Position numbers and translations under genes: made by a program. The notes beneath the pieces are model-generated. The model worked only from the letters and a program-made list of their open reading frames with translations. It was not told the origin of the DNA and ran no database searches. This document shows positions 12,055 to 24,364 of a stretch of 64,000 bases of DNA, in pieces. Numbering within the stretch: position 1 is the stretch's first letter; every line of letters starts with the position of its first letter. The stretch comes from Casuarina equisetifolia (Eukaryota > Streptophyta > Magnoliopsida > Fagales > Casuarinaceae): assembly GCA_028551475.1 (NCBI GenBank), contig CM052358.1, positions 16,103,938 to 16,167,937 of the forward strand, read 5' to 3'.

Positions 12055-13767
12055 TCAGGCAATTACTTCATCCTTCATACAAGGCCTGTATTTGACTTTC
12101 GCATGTTTGGTTTTAGACGTATATAAAACGTCACAGCATTCTCTACCCCCCATCTGTGAAAAAGACAAAGTACCAATTATTGGAGAACAAAATAGCGTGA
12201 ATTCAGAAGAGCACTATAGTTTATGAAGTTTCACATGTAGTAAAAGAGACTGGTAGAATTCAGAAGCTTAAAGTAGTAGTATCCGGATAATCCTTCAGGT
12301 GGTAGAACTGAAAGCACTCACCGGCAAGCGTGTCTTTGCTGAAGAAAACACCTGGATTTTGGTGATCCCATCAGCCGAATGCTTACCAGTGAATTTACAA
12401 CTTGGCAGACCACGAGGAAATCTTCTGACATATGTAGTCAGAATTTGGCCCCCTTGAGCATACGAAACAGAGTCAAAGAAAAACACATGAGGAACTTCAC
12501 AGGGATTTCTGTTGAACCAACGGGTGTTGAACATGTACATGGGTGGCCTTGCATTTCTGCTCCAAGGCTTAAATGTCTCAAGGGGTCTCCACAAAACGCT
12601 CCGAGGGATCATGTTTTCGTAAATGTGAATGGAGTAACCAAATGAGACAGAGAAAGACCAGTTTTTTGGCCGGTGGTAGCAAATGGTTTGTTGAAGGAGA
12701 CGCGATTGATCAAATTTTGCGGCCTTCATGAGGTGGTTTATGGATTCTATACGGTTCATGGTGGGGAAAATTGGGTCGACTGTATCAAAATGGTGGAGGG
12801 AGAGGAAGGGAAACTGAGGGTGTGCTGACAGCAAACCTGATATGTCACCCTGTAGATCAATCTGCATTCATAAATAAATAGGCCTTAATTTGTGAACGTC
12901 ATTTTGTCTGTACAACATCGGTGCAATTCTACATAGGAGTAAGGTCAGAGAAATTGCATTTACCTGGTGAAACCCTTTCACATGCGTTAAAGGAACTCCT
13001 AAATCAGCCAAACATGAGTGTACCATGTACGAACTAGCATACAAGTGCGGGTATCTCTCAACACAGTCGTCTAACTTCGTTACCAGTGCCTGTGCAAGGG
13101 AATAACTCAAAGCATACCCGCCTCCTCCAAATGCCATCTCAAATGAGAAATCTAAATTCGACTTAACACATTCTGAAATCGACCCAAGATAGTAGTATTT
13201 GGAATGGTTGTACTTGCCTAGAACCTTCACTAAATTATCAAGAAATAGCACAGTGTCATCATCTGCCATTACGTACCACCTGACATCTTTATCCTTCTGT
13301 CTAATTGTCTCCAGGACTGTACGGAAAATTCGAACTTGAACCGGCTTCACCATTCTTGGGTATGCTCTCAATTTGGTGACATCTTCGTTGACACGAAAAG
13401 GGGGAAAAGATGAAGGCCAAGGTAGGAACTCCCGCGGGGGAGCTCTTTCTAGAAAAACATATCCCCGGGTTACGTTTGGGCGCCACCATGCTTCACTATA
13501 CGCTCTTTTGTATTTCCATGTGTTCATCGAGCCGACTATTCCAAATACAATGTGGCTAATATTGGTAGGAGGATCGGTTGTGGTATTTGAGGTTAGCCAT
13601 TGCTGATTTACAGATGGTAAGAGATCGGAAGGCTGGTAATTTGGAGGGTTAAACGAGGTGTAGAACAAGAAGAAGACTAAAACCGAAATAGCCGAAATAG
13701 CTAGAGACTTGCATAGGGTTCCAAGAGAAACAGGGGAGAAGTTTCGATGCGCGTGATGTGGGCTCAT
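12055..13767 (-). CDS. DUF604 fringe-like glycosyltransferase-related protein, copy A
   Basis: Three exons on the minus strand: 13767-12964, 12861-12322 and 12153-12055. Both introns are phase 0 with GT-AG borders, giving 480 residues. The start chosen is the ATG opening MSPHHAHRNF, just before a single hydrophobic anchor (about residues 17-37), as in a type II Golgi protein. An upstream in-frame ATG at 13968 would add 67 residues. Visible motifs are SHIVFGIVGS, WWRPNVTRGYVFL, the acidic WYVMADDDTVLF (Asp169-171, a likely metal/nucleotide-sugar DxD site), FGGGGYALSY, and RECCDV in the last exon. The family is plant DUF604, related to fringe/beta-1,3-galactosyltransferases; the acceptor is unknown. 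It is intact and closely matches copy C at 48.8-50.5 kb. Copy B next to it is broken. Family is confident; catalytic activity is inferred. Confidence 0.9.
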
Positions 13768-14812
13768 TTCTAAGGTCAGAAATAAGGGTTGCGTGAAAGG
13801 GAATTTGAGCGTGCCAGTGACTAACTCAGGGAAGGGGGTGAGCATGGGATGAGTGGTAGGAAGGGGATGGAGGCTCTTATAAGAGCCGATCGTGAAATAG
13901 AAAGGCAGCTTTTTGTAATCAATTACAATTTGTTCTATGGAGGTTGGGTTCCCCTCTAATGATAACAACCCAATGTTTGGATCTAGCCGTCGGAAACAGG
14001 AAGAAGAGTCTTCCTTTTTCCATGTTTTCCAATGGGAAATTCCTCACAGCGGCAATTCCAATGGGAAATTCCTCACAGCGGCAATCCTATACCTGATTTG
14101 GGTTGAAATATGCAGAAGGTCGGCTAACAGAATGGAGGCTCTGCACCAGTCTTACAAAAATATGTTTACCGAACTGCGCAAGTTAAGGCAAGAAGTGTTG
14201 CGATCGAAAGAGAAAATGGAGGTTGGTGGTGTTCAAATTTAAACAGAAATGCCGGCCTAATCTCGTGTTCCATGAAGGAAAAGTCAACCGCGCAAGTTAA
14301 GGCATGAACTTCTTTTGGCTATTACAAGTCATTCTCTGTGGGTTTTTCTGATGACGGATATGTGTTGATGTGTCCGAAAAATGATGGGATTTTATTCAGG
14401 AGTTACAGGTTAATTATAACTATTTCCTAATAATTATGAAAATGGGCAAAATTTTCACAATTTATACAGAAATACGTACTTTTTGAACTAAATAAATAAA
14501 TAAAAAGGTAACATCTACACAGTTGACTGCGAAAGGGGGGCACTCTCCATGTTGATTGATGAATGATAAATCTTGAATCTCAACCATCACGTGGTCAATA
14601 CTCTAAACCTCCATACTCAAGTTTTTTAGGAAAGAAATTCAGTAGCCAAGAATAGCACCAGCATAAAATTCTTTACATACTCCACCTTCTAGGCTTGTAA
14701 TAGTCTATTACCAGCATAAAATTCTTTTCCATGATCCCCAAAGGAAGAAGAGAGAATAGAAAATTATTATAATTGTGATTTCAAGAAGCCACTTGATGCT
14801 ATAGTCAGACAA
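13768..14812. other. Copy A 5' flank and copy B 3' flank; no convincing gene
   Basis: Contains the upstream region of copy A and a 29-bp direct repeat at 14029-14086. From about 14370 on, it matches the sequence downstream of copy A (11650-12050), so this is the duplicated 3' flank of copy B. An open frame at 13937-14242 opposes the copy A leader and has no recognised similarity. Confidence 0.6.
14029..14086. repeat. Two-copy 29-bp direct tandem repeat
   Basis: Units at 14029-14057 and 14058-14086, containing CCAATGGGAAATTCCTCAC, are identical except for the last base. They lie upstream of DUF604 copy A. Confidence 0.9.
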
Positions 14813-14899
14813 TTAATCCTTCATGAGAGGCCTATATTTGACTTCCGTAATTTCGGTTCTAGACGTATATACAACGTCACACCATTCTCTTTCCCCGTC
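14813..14899 (-). pseudogene. DUF604 copy B, last exon (gene split by transposons)
   Basis: After a CACAG acceptor, the minus strand reads a DUF604 last exon starting DGEREWCDVVYTSRTE and ending RPLMKD before a TAA. The stop comes four residues earlier than in copies A and C, and the conserved Cys-Cys is Trp-Cys. Intron 2 sequence resembling copy A continues to about 14974, where Copia coding sequence begins. The next upstream part of this gene, exon 2, is at 39711-40132. This exon is therefore cut off from the rest of its gene by about 24.6 kb of retroelements. Confidence 0.85.
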
Positions 14900-14974
14900 C
14901 TGTGAAAAAGACAAAGTGCCAATTATAGGGAACAAAATAGCGTTAAATACTGATGAGTAATCTAGTTTTGAATC

Positions 14975-16189
14975 GGCAATTCACATTATCAATAAATTTC
15001 CAACACAAGTTTTAGATAATATTTTCTGTTGGAAAAAATTATTCAAACAAAAATCCACTATTTTTCATCTATTACATTTGATTGCCTTGTGTACTCCTTT
15101 CTAAAACCGTACAAGACACACAAACTTGATCCTCGATGGCAATCAAGTGTCTTTCTTGAATACCCCACGGTTTATAAAAGATATAGATAAATCAACTCAG
15201 TAACAATTTTTTTTTTAAATTATTGCCGATGCCACATTTAATGAAACAATATATCCTAATCAACTTCAAAGAGAAACCACTACTCCAAATCCTCCACCTC
15301 CCTATATGATCAATCCCACATTCCCATCCGGCAATTGAACTGCCAGCCATCCCACAAGCTGCAACCACACCCACCAACAACACAAAACCACCACCCTCTT
15401 CCCGGCAGCCCTCACCAAGCGCCCCTTCGTAACCATTAGTAACCATAAAATCCAACCCATCCCGTGGTCACTTGCCTTAAAGGAGAAGCCACAGCTCATC
15501 GCAATATCACGCGGTAGCCCACATACGCCTTCGTCAGTGCTACCCATCCCTATAAGGAACCTAGCTGTTTCACTAAAGTTGCTAAAGATCCCAAGTGGCT
15601 CTTAGCCTTGAATGAGGAATATTGTAACCAAAGGTTTTCACCAATGCTTAGGAATTGGCTATGTAGAAACCTCAAGTCCCATCACAAGACTAGTGATTGT
15701 GCCAATAATTGTTATGCTTGCCTATTCTCAAGCTGGATTTTATGTTAACTTGACATTAGAAATATTTTTCTTCATGAAAATCTTGATGAATAAGTTTACA
15801 TACTCCAATTTCTATGCTTTATTGATTCTTTACAACCACCCTATGTATGTTGATTCCTCACTCATTCTACATAAAGACAACTGTATTGTCTTTCTCCTTA
15901 TGCATGGAGATGATGTCTTTTCCCTTGAATAATATAATAAGAACCTTCAAAGCAAATTAGCCATTAAAGATCTAAGACCTCTCCATTACTTTTTAATAAA
16001 CCAAATCTAGATTTATCTTTCATCAAGCAAAATTCGCATTTGACATCATCCAAGGTGCAAACATGAGTAATGCATGCACAATCTCAAAACCTTGCATAAC
16101 TAGCCTACTTCCTCCTTACTAGACAAGAAACCCCTTCCTAATCAAACCAACTATAAAAGCATCGAGTTGCATTACAATATCTCACCCTA
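14975..16189 (+). mobile_element. Old Copia pol fragment (integrase C-terminus to RT), left part
   Basis: Translated frames show integrase C-terminal text (AIHIINKFPTQVL, then KPYKTHKLDPRW, then FLEYP), then a Pro-rich linker and the RT start (AKDPKWLLALNEEY). LRPLHYFL and an ALQYLTL-like end follow. Many stops and frameshifts are present. Coding similarity stops abruptly at 16189, where TGTTAGGATT of another LTR begins, and resumes at 30691. It begins directly in integrase with no LTR, so the element is 5'-truncated. It sits in intron 2 of DUF604 copy B. Confidence 0.8.
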
Positions 16190-16725
16190 TGTTAGGATTG
16201 GAATGAAAATTATTAGGCCTAAATTTATTCCAAGTGTATTCTAGGAATATTATCCTTCATATTAATATGAATTCCTAGTTGTATTTGGTTATTCTTAGTA
16301 ATATCTGACTAGGACTCCCTTTAATGTTAGTATAAAAAGAAAAGACCATAAGAAAACCTAAATAGCTAAAAAAAGATAGTAGAAAGAAGGGTTACACCTC
16401 ATGAAGGCGATAGCCTATGCCCTATAAGGGTGGCAACCAAAAAGTATTGCTTTCTATAATAGCCACTAACCAATACAAAATTGAATGTGTTGTTGTTGTT
16501 ATGAGTGCTAAGACAACAATTGTGTAAGAGCTATAAGTAAATCTTTTAATTAGCATCCTCTTATTCTCATGAAGAAACCTAATAAGAGGAAAAAAGGCTG
16601 GTAGCTATGTTGGTGATGGGGTACACAAGACATTGTATTGATCCAAATCTCATAAATCTTGTATCTCTTATGTGTTTATGGTTTGATCTACATGTTTTTG
16701 TATTCATATGATAGGTTGATTCCAG
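16190..16725 (+). repeat. 5' LTR of the LARD-like element
   Basis: Begins TGTTAGGATTGG. Aligned by eye with 21760-22300 it shares long blocks, such as TCATGAAGAAACCTAATAA and GACCATAAGAAAACCTA. Its 3' end is uncertain by a few bases because the terminal CA is mutated. Confidence 0.8.
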
Positions 16726-16730
16726 AAAAA

Positions 16731-16743
16731 TTGGTATTGGATC
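16731..16743 (+). other. Degenerate primer-binding site of the LARD-like element
   Basis: TTGGTATTGGATC resembles the initiator-Met tRNA primer site (TGGTATCAGAGC) and lies six bases after the left LTR. Confidence 0.55.
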
Positions 16744-18860
16744 TTTAGTTATAAAGCTTGGGAGCATTGCATGGAATATATAGAACTACATTAGTATTGA
16801 CCAAGAGGTAAATGACTTCTACTTGGTGTTTCTTAACCAAGGATCTAGCCTTTGATGTGAGAAAAAAGTAAATTTTTCCAAGTGGGTCATTTTTTCTTTG
16901 GAGAAAACTTAATTTTCAAAAATTATTTTCATTTATACATAGTAGAGGAAAGCTATTTTGAAGAAAAAAAGGCTAGATATGATATTATTGTGCCTCGATC
17001 TATTGTTTGGTGGCATTTTGGAGGACAAGCAATGGCCAAGAATGGTTGACAACAATTGATTGAGATGGATATTGGGTTAAGTGGACTTATGTCAATGAAA
17101 CAATTTGGGATCCAACTAGCCTAGAAAATGGCCAATGGTGGTAGAATTAGTGAAATGGTGGCCAAAAGTGTCACTATTGTTGAATCATCAATTTGGATTG
17201 TGCAACCTAGATTGAGACTTGAATTAGGTATCTGGGCATGGTAAGTGCTTGGTCAAGTGTGGATGAACTTGGGTGCAAACTAGGTTAGTTAGATTTGATG
17301 AGTTGGGTTGGAGTGATTGGGTTAAATGAGCTGTAGATAAAACTTGGGTTCAAATGATTTAAAGGCCAAGCCAAGTTGAGTTTAGAGTAGGTAGGTTCAA
17401 GATCTTTGAAAATGGGGCCATGTAGGCCTATGCCTAAATTATGTAAGTTGAGCTACTTAGTTGAAATAGGTTGGATTCGAATCTAAGAGAATATGATTTG
17501 ATTGCATATGGATGACTCAAAAGTTTTTGAAAGATATACTATGATCTAAGGCATTTAGGAGCTAGAAAACACTTCTAGAATGATCTATGAAGGATTTTAG
17601 CCATAATTAAGGAAGAAACATGGCCATTGATAGTAAAGTTTGGCCAAATCATTAGGTCATGTTGTAAATGTTGTGAGTGGTAGCAAAATTTAGCAATTGG
17701 TGGAAAATTGAAGAAAATGAAGTGTGTTGATGACATATAGGTTAAATGGAAATCAATTGGTAATAAAAATCTATAAGGAGAGGAATATGAAGGTTGCAAA
17801 ATAGGTTGCAAAATAGGCTAGCTCTAAGGACTTGCCTTGGGCATGTGACTCCCATGCATGGGCATAGCTTTGGGCATGTGATGCTTACATGCATATAGAG
17901 AGTGGTGGCATATCTTCACAAGTGCTGGTAAGAATTTACTGAGGTAATTTTGGCTAATATTGTTGGACATTTCAGGTAGTACTTGATGGTATTTTTGGTT
18001 TGTGATTTGCGTTCTAGGGAGGTCCATAATTGATGAATATCATTAGTGTTTGGAATAAGTTTCTTGTAGTGAATTTCATTTTGGCATTGAATGGGATAAT
18101 AGTAGTGTGGCTCTTAGTGTCTTTGTCTTATTTTATGTAGTGTTAATTATGTTGCTATAATAAAACTACATATGCCTTTACTGGACTTTGTTGAACTTCT
18201 TTATTTCAAATTTGCTTTGGTTTATTGTCTACTCTACTAGGTACCTAGGATTTATTGGTCATGTGTTTAGCTAGTGTTTAGAGTTAAATTGGAAGGTTAA
18301 TATCTTTTAGAAGTTAATGATTGCACTCTTGAATAGGGATGTAAAAGGTGTTCTTTATCTATTACCTTTATTGTTGTCTTTTAATAGTGGCCTAGGGAGA
18401 AACAATTTTTTCTATTTTGCAGTTATTTGGAATCTCTTGGTTATTTGTTTGGTCAAGATATATAGTCTTAAAGAGATGCTAATGTCTTAAGAGGTTTCTC
18501 TGTCACAAATGAGGATTTAAGGATAAAAGTTCTCTTCATCCAATGTTTCTAATGTGCTGTTAGTTGACAATAACAGACATTAGAGACAAAGTTGTGTCCA
18601 AGAATAAGAAGTAGAAGAAGGAAAGACTTAGGTGATGATCTTCATTACTAAGTTTGTGAGATTTGGGAATATTGGGCTTAAGAAGAAAGTCACTCATTAG
18701 ATAATCTTTGATTCTTTTTGAGAGGTAATACTACAAATGTGAAGAAGGTAGAGATGGTTTTTCTCTTTATTTTGGATTCTAAAAAATTAGACTAGTTGGT
18801 TGAAACTAGTGCTAAAAGTTTCTTAATTTTGAGTTTAGTGAGACTTAAGGTATTTAAGGT

Positions 18861-20205
18861 TGTTAGGTATAACTACTAACCAAGATGGGATGGGATGAAT
18901 TGGTTAGGGAACTTTAAGTTTACAATTTTGTATTGTATAACAAAGTAAGAAGCATCAAATAACAAATACATATAGACACAAATTTAACACGATGGTTCGG
19001 CCTTCACACCTACGTCTACCCTCTTCTTCCTTCAATTTAACTAGTTAAGTCCACTTTACTCATTGATTAGAAGAAAACATTCTTCGGACCTTTTCAATCC
19101 TTTCTTAAAGGAATTGTAATACTATAAGGTTACAATCAAAGGTTATTTCAATCTTATTACAAGAGCAAATCCTGAATGATTTATAGTTTATGAAGGATAT
19201 TGCTAATCAAAAGCTTTTCTATAGATATAAAGTAATAATCCAAGCTCTAATCATGAAACCCCCAAATTATATAGAATTAGGATTTTAGATTTATAATCAG
19301 GTTTATGTGTAAATAATAATCAGAGTTCAATAAGCACATAAACAAGTATAATTACAAGAATATAATCTCTAAAGAATATCACTAAAGATCTTCACAGAAT
19401 CGCAATGCTTCTAGTAATCTCATTTTCCTTTTTCAATTTCATAGTCAACTTATGCAAAAACTACTACTTGAATCATAGAATAAAGACTTTTATAGAAGAT
19501 TCAAGAGAGAGTAGCTGATTTGAGGTTTCTACCAAACTTGACAGATGTAAAGACTTTTCCTATTAAAAGATTGAAACCATTCCATCATTTTGCTTTTAGC
19601 GCTTTGACTAAAACTCACAATCATAAAAAAAATTGCATAAGATAACCTTTTTGACACTCAGTCGCTTCTAGGCATTTCTTCCCATTGGGAGACTGAGGTT
19701 TACAATTGTTGAGAAGACAAAGTCACTGTTTTGATCGATGAAAGCTAAAGCTTCTTTTAGGTTTGCTTAAGTCACATAGGACTAAATCTCTTCTTAGATT
19801 AGGCTTAAGTCTTGTGGGCCTAAGCTTAATATGGGTTGAGCTTTTAATATGGTCATAAGCCAAGGTCTCTTAGCTCAAGTTAGCTTATTAGTTTAGGTTG
19901 GATTGCCATTTATATCACCATTTTTCCTACAAGAATATAATATCTCATAATCAAATTCTCTTTAATAAGAATATTATGCAACTAATATTTTCTCCTTTTT
20001 GCTCAAGAAATATTCTTTAGAGACTTGAATAAGATTACAATATATAAGGAAGTAGGAAATTGGCTACTTTATAATATCATCAATTGATATTATAATTTGC
20101 ACACTTTTATTTCCTTTAGTTTTATTTTGTACATTAATATATGAAAAATATTTATATACATTTATCAACAAAATTTGTCACAACTAAACATATCTTTTTC
20201 CAATA
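18861..20205 (-). mobile_element. Solo LTR of a Sirevirus-like Copia
   Basis: The 1345-bp sequence begins TGTTAGGTAT and ends TTTTCCAATA on the plus strand. It matches minus-oriented LTRs of the element at 22305-30685: the ATGGTTCGGCC block followed by CACC, the AACCCCCAAAT block, and the conserved TTGATATTATAATTTGCACAC motif. Flanking 5-mers are AAGGT (18856-18860) and GAGGT (20206-20210), one mismatch apart. No internal coding region or second LTR is present, so it probably arose by LTR-LTR recombination. Confidence 0.8.
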
Positions 20206-21311
20206 GAGGTGTGTGAGATCTCAAGATCAAATTGGTACTTTAATGAAGTGCAAGATGACGATTATGAGGTTGCTTATGACATGGACACCTAAAGATGTAA
20301 TGTTCATTCAATGGGAACTTGATAAAGCAATAATTAAGGGGAAATTTAAAAATAAGCAAAGGTTAATGAGTAGTTGGTGTACTTAAGATCACTTAGTTAG
20401 TTGATATTATTTCCCTAGTTGCTACCTTGATGATTGTACAACAAATGAGATCCATTTTCATCTTTGATCACTCTATGGTTAGAACATTCATAAAAGAGTG
20501 GTTTATGTCAATGAGGTATTCCCAAACATGAGCTCGTGTTGAGGAAGAACTTGTGATGGTATGAGTACCTTTTATGAATAGCTGTAGCTAGCTATCAAAT
20601 GATGCATCATATGATGTGGAAAGTTACAAAGTGATGTGATATATTCTCTTTGATGATCATAAGGACTTTGATATGGGTTATGTTAAGTTTTGGTGGTAGT
20701 TTATATTGCATTATGTTAACATGTAGGATTCAAAGTTAAAGAAAAATATAATGTGTAGGTAGATGGAAGCTTATATGGATTTATGTTAGCTTATACACTG
20801 ATATTTGAAGTTATACAAATTCATAAATGTGCATGGATATGTGAGATGCTTGAGTAATAACAATAGTGTTTACTTTAGGGTGACTTCTTTAGCTTTGTCA
20901 TTCATTTTGCAAGTATGTTAATAACAAGATTGGTTATTGAACCTTATAAAAGCTTTTGGAAAAGTTACAAAAGGAGCTTATGGTAAAGTTTGCTATAGAA
21001 AACCTGAGAGTAGCATGGGATAAACTTGGGATGAGATACTTAAGGCAAAGTACCATTAGATTCATTCAACTAGATTGAGTTGAAAAGGGAAACTGAGAGA
21101 GAATCCATTTATTGGAGGTTGGATGCCTATCACACATGTTCTTAGTTAAAATTTCAAGTTGTTGGAAGTTGGACATGATTAGAAATTGTTAAGGCTATAC
21201 TAATGGTAAAAAGCTTGGGGAAAGACTTGTATAAGGTTTGATATTGTACATGGAGGAAATGTGATTAGTATACATAAATGTCTATAATGGAATTTCTTTG
21301 GAATGAGGAAT

Positions 21312-21343
21312 GGACTTGGACTTGGACTTGGACTTGGACTTGG
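21312..21343. repeat. (GGACTT)5 hexanucleotide repeat
   Basis: Five perfect GGACTT units within the interior of the LARD-like element. Confidence 0.95.
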
Positions 21344-21759
21344 TGGATCTCTATTGATAGTAAGAGCGCTATTGATTATCTTCATACTTGGTTGGATGAC
21401 TAGCTGGATGAGTAACAGTTGGCAATAGAGGAAATATTTGTGGAAGCTAGTTTATAGTTATGATTATAGAGGTTATACAATTCATAAGAATTCCTAGAGG
21501 AGTCAGATAAAAAATTCCTTTGGACCATTTGAGGATGTTGCACTTTCAAGTAAGGATCCTTTTATCATACCAAAGATAGAGGAAGAACTTGAGAAGTTAG
21601 GAGAAGATACATATTTTTTAATGCAGTTGATGTGCTAATTAGGATGATGGCTTGAGGTTGAGAAAATGCTAAACTATTGGAAGAGTGAGAGACCATGTAT
21701 GTAGTAGATAAACTTATTATTTAGGGATGTTGCACTAATTTTACCTTCAAGGAGGAAAT

Positions 21760-22300
21760 TATTAGGATTAGAGTGAAAATTAGTAGGCCTAGATATATTC
21801 CAAGTATATTCTAAAAATATTTTAATTTTTTTCTCCTTTATATTAATATGCATTTTTAGTGATTTCTGGTTAGGATTCCGAGTAGTATTTAACTAAGACT
21901 CTATTTAATGCTAGTTTAGAAAGATAAGACCATAAGAAAACCTAGAAGGATAAAAATAGAGTAAAAAGATTGTTACACCTTATGAAGGTGGTAGTCCACG
22001 CCTCATGATTATGGCAACTAAAGAACTCTACTTTGTGTAGTAGCTACTAGTCAAGTGACAACTAAATGTGTTGCTGTGAGTGCTAAGAATAGTTGTGTGA
22101 GAGCTATGAGTCGATCTTGGAATCAATAACTTTGCATTCTCATGAAGAAACCTAATAAAAAAGAAGGGCCAGTAGTTGCATTGATGATGGGAGATATAGG
22201 ACATTATGTTGGTTTGAACCTCCTCAATCTTATGCTTCTTATGTGTTTATTATTTGACCTATATGTCTATGTATTCATGTGATGATTTATTTTGACAACA
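21760..22300 (+). repeat. 3' LTR of the LARD-like element
   Basis: Starts TATTAGGATTAG straight after the purine tract and ends TTGACAACA at 22300. The Sirevirus-like element is inserted four bases further on; the last LTR base is part of that element's AATCT target duplication. Confidence 0.8.
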
Positions 22301-22304
22301 ATCT

Positions 22305-23845
22305 TGTTGGGTTTATGGCTATCCAAGAAGGGGGGGTTGAATTGGATAGTTGGAAGTTTAATTAATTTATATTTTTCTTTTAACTTGTTTTGTTATAATG
22401 AATGCAGCTAAACAAATTATCACAATAGTAATGAAATATCTAATAGATGAATTAAATCAAAGAAATTCACACATAAAAGTTTCACGGTGGTTTGTCCCTT
22501 TCTCACCTATTTCCACCCTCTTCTTTTCTAACTCAAACCGAGTTGAAATCTGCTTTACTTCAAACAAGGAGAACACCTCTCCTTCACCTCACAACTCCTC
22601 AGAAGGAGTTATATAGTTCATAGTTACAAGGTTAGGTTTACAGAAACCTTAATACATCAAGCTTACTCCTCAAATATATGATATGAGTGAGGATTCAAGC
22701 TTATCAAAGAGCTAATTGAATGTATACAAGATCAATTTAAGCTTTAATCTTAAAAACCCCAATTTCACAAATATAGGGTTTTCAGATTTACAATAATCTT
22801 TATGTGCAAATAATTTTATAATCAATCTAGCACATATAAAGATTAATCTATCAAATGATATTCAAAAGATAATAAGTTTGAAGAATATCATCGAGGATTT
22901 TCTTTTCCTTCAAATGATACTGAACACAGCTATAAGCACAAATCGATGAGGGCTTTTGTTTCTCCTAATCAGATCAGCAAGAATATATCTCAGCAAGCAC
23001 CAATGTTTCATCCAAATCCCTCTTTTATAGTAGGTACTTGAACCTTGAATAGATTAGGGTTTCAGTTCAAACCTTTTTGAAATCCTTTCGTTGGGATTTG
23101 ATGGATTCGATGTTGTGCTAAAACATGTGATGATTTTCCAGCAAAATAGTTGTTCTGACATCTGGTCGCCTCACCATTCTTCCCGTTGGAGCCGTCGTCA
23201 CAGGAGAGAGAGAGAGAAAGATCGAAAGGAGAAGAGTTTTAAAGTACGGCTAAGGCTTCTATCTTTCGGTCATAAGAGCTTATGCTTTTATTTGCTTCCA
23301 TATGTTGTCGTTTAGAATAAGTGACTTTCTCAGGATGTTGCCGTTTCATGCTTCATAAGTTGTCTTTTTTACACGGGCTAAAGTTTTACGGGTTGAAGCA
23401 ATAATTCACAAGCTGAAGCTTTACGGGCTGAAGTAATAATTCATGGGTTGAAGCTTTATGTGTCCATATATATATATGGTCGGTCCATTACACCTATACA
23501 TACATAAATTCCAAGTATCAAAATTTCTTTAACATAACCAAGAATGTAGATTAATTTATGAGATAAAATATTCAAAGATTAAATAAACTTGGTTTCATAT
23601 TTAATGTTAAATAATAAAATGTAGGAACCCGGTTACTTTATAATATCATTAATTGATATTATAATTTGCACACCTTTTACTTCCTTTGAATTTTGATATG
23701 TGCACACAAAATCTCATATTTTCTATCATATATGCAAGTATGATATTCTATTTAATACATGTTCAAATAAATATAAAATTCTATTTGACATATATTCTCA
23801 TAAAAGTTTTCTCAATCAAAACATACAAGCACATGATTTTCAATA
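22305..23845 (-). repeat. 3' LTR of Sirevirus-like copy 1
   Basis: Plus strand starts TGTTGGGTTTATGGC and ends GATTTTCAATA; the retroviral TG terminus is mutated to TA. Relative to the right LTR it keeps about 50 bases near 23570-23620 that are missing there. Confidence 0.9.
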
Positions 23846-23859
23846 ATCTCCCCCTTTTT
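23846..23859 (-). other. Polypurine tract of Sirevirus-like copy 1
   Basis: The reverse complement reads AAAAAGGGGGAGAT, directly abutting the 3' LTR. It is the expected plus-strand primer and matches the tract of copy 2 at about 60825-60838. Confidence 0.85.
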
Positions 23860-24364
23860 GATGATGACAAAATTTTCATACTGAATTGACTTGCACATGT
23901 TATTTTGCTATACCATGAACACGTAAATACAGTAAGCATAAACCTATAGCAATTTTCATGAACACATGAATGTGGTAAGCATAAACCTAGTTGTCATGAA
24001 TATACATCAAAGGATCACAACAAGTATATTTGCATACTTAGTAGGATGTAAGAGAGTTTATCCCATGTTTTGCATTAAGAGTCAGAGATGGAATATATAT
24101 GTGCTAGAATGATTGTACTCTCTCCCCCTTTTTGTTATTAGCGAAAAAAGCATAGCAGTGGAAGATAATCAGGCAGAGCAAATAAGAATGAAGACAATCC
24201 AAAAAAAAAAATAGGTAAAAATGAAGAGGATAGTAGTATAAATCTAACCAGGTGCAGATGGATAGATAGGGTTCCCCCTTAGAATAGTAGCCGAGAATAC
24301 AGTATGATAAAATAGATTGCTCACAGAGTTCAAGCAATGTCATGAAGCAAACACATACCAAGTT

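Larger units (their letters stand above)
16190..22300 (+). mobile_element. Non-autonomous LTR retrotransposon (LARD-like) inserted in the old Copia
   Basis: LTRs at 16190-16725 and 21760-22300 enclose a primer-site-like TTGGTATTGGATC at 16731 and a purine tract AAGGAGGAAAT at 21749-21759, which sets plus orientation. Apart from a solo LTR inserted at 18861-20205, the 3.7 kb interior has no recognisable gag or pol and only short frames. That is typical of large retrotransposon derivatives mobilised in trans. The left target duplication is CCCTA. The expected right copy reads ATCTA, made of ATCT (22301-22304) plus the base after the second AATCT at 30686-30690. The match is only three of five, but the host Copia frame rejoins precisely across it. 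Confidence 0.75.

Noticed and set aside
13937..14242. 101-codon plus-strand frame upstream of DUF604 copy A
   Set aside because: It contains the 29-bp duplicated unit and a coiled-coil-like end, but no homology is recognised and no splice or duplicate support exists in the copy C flank.
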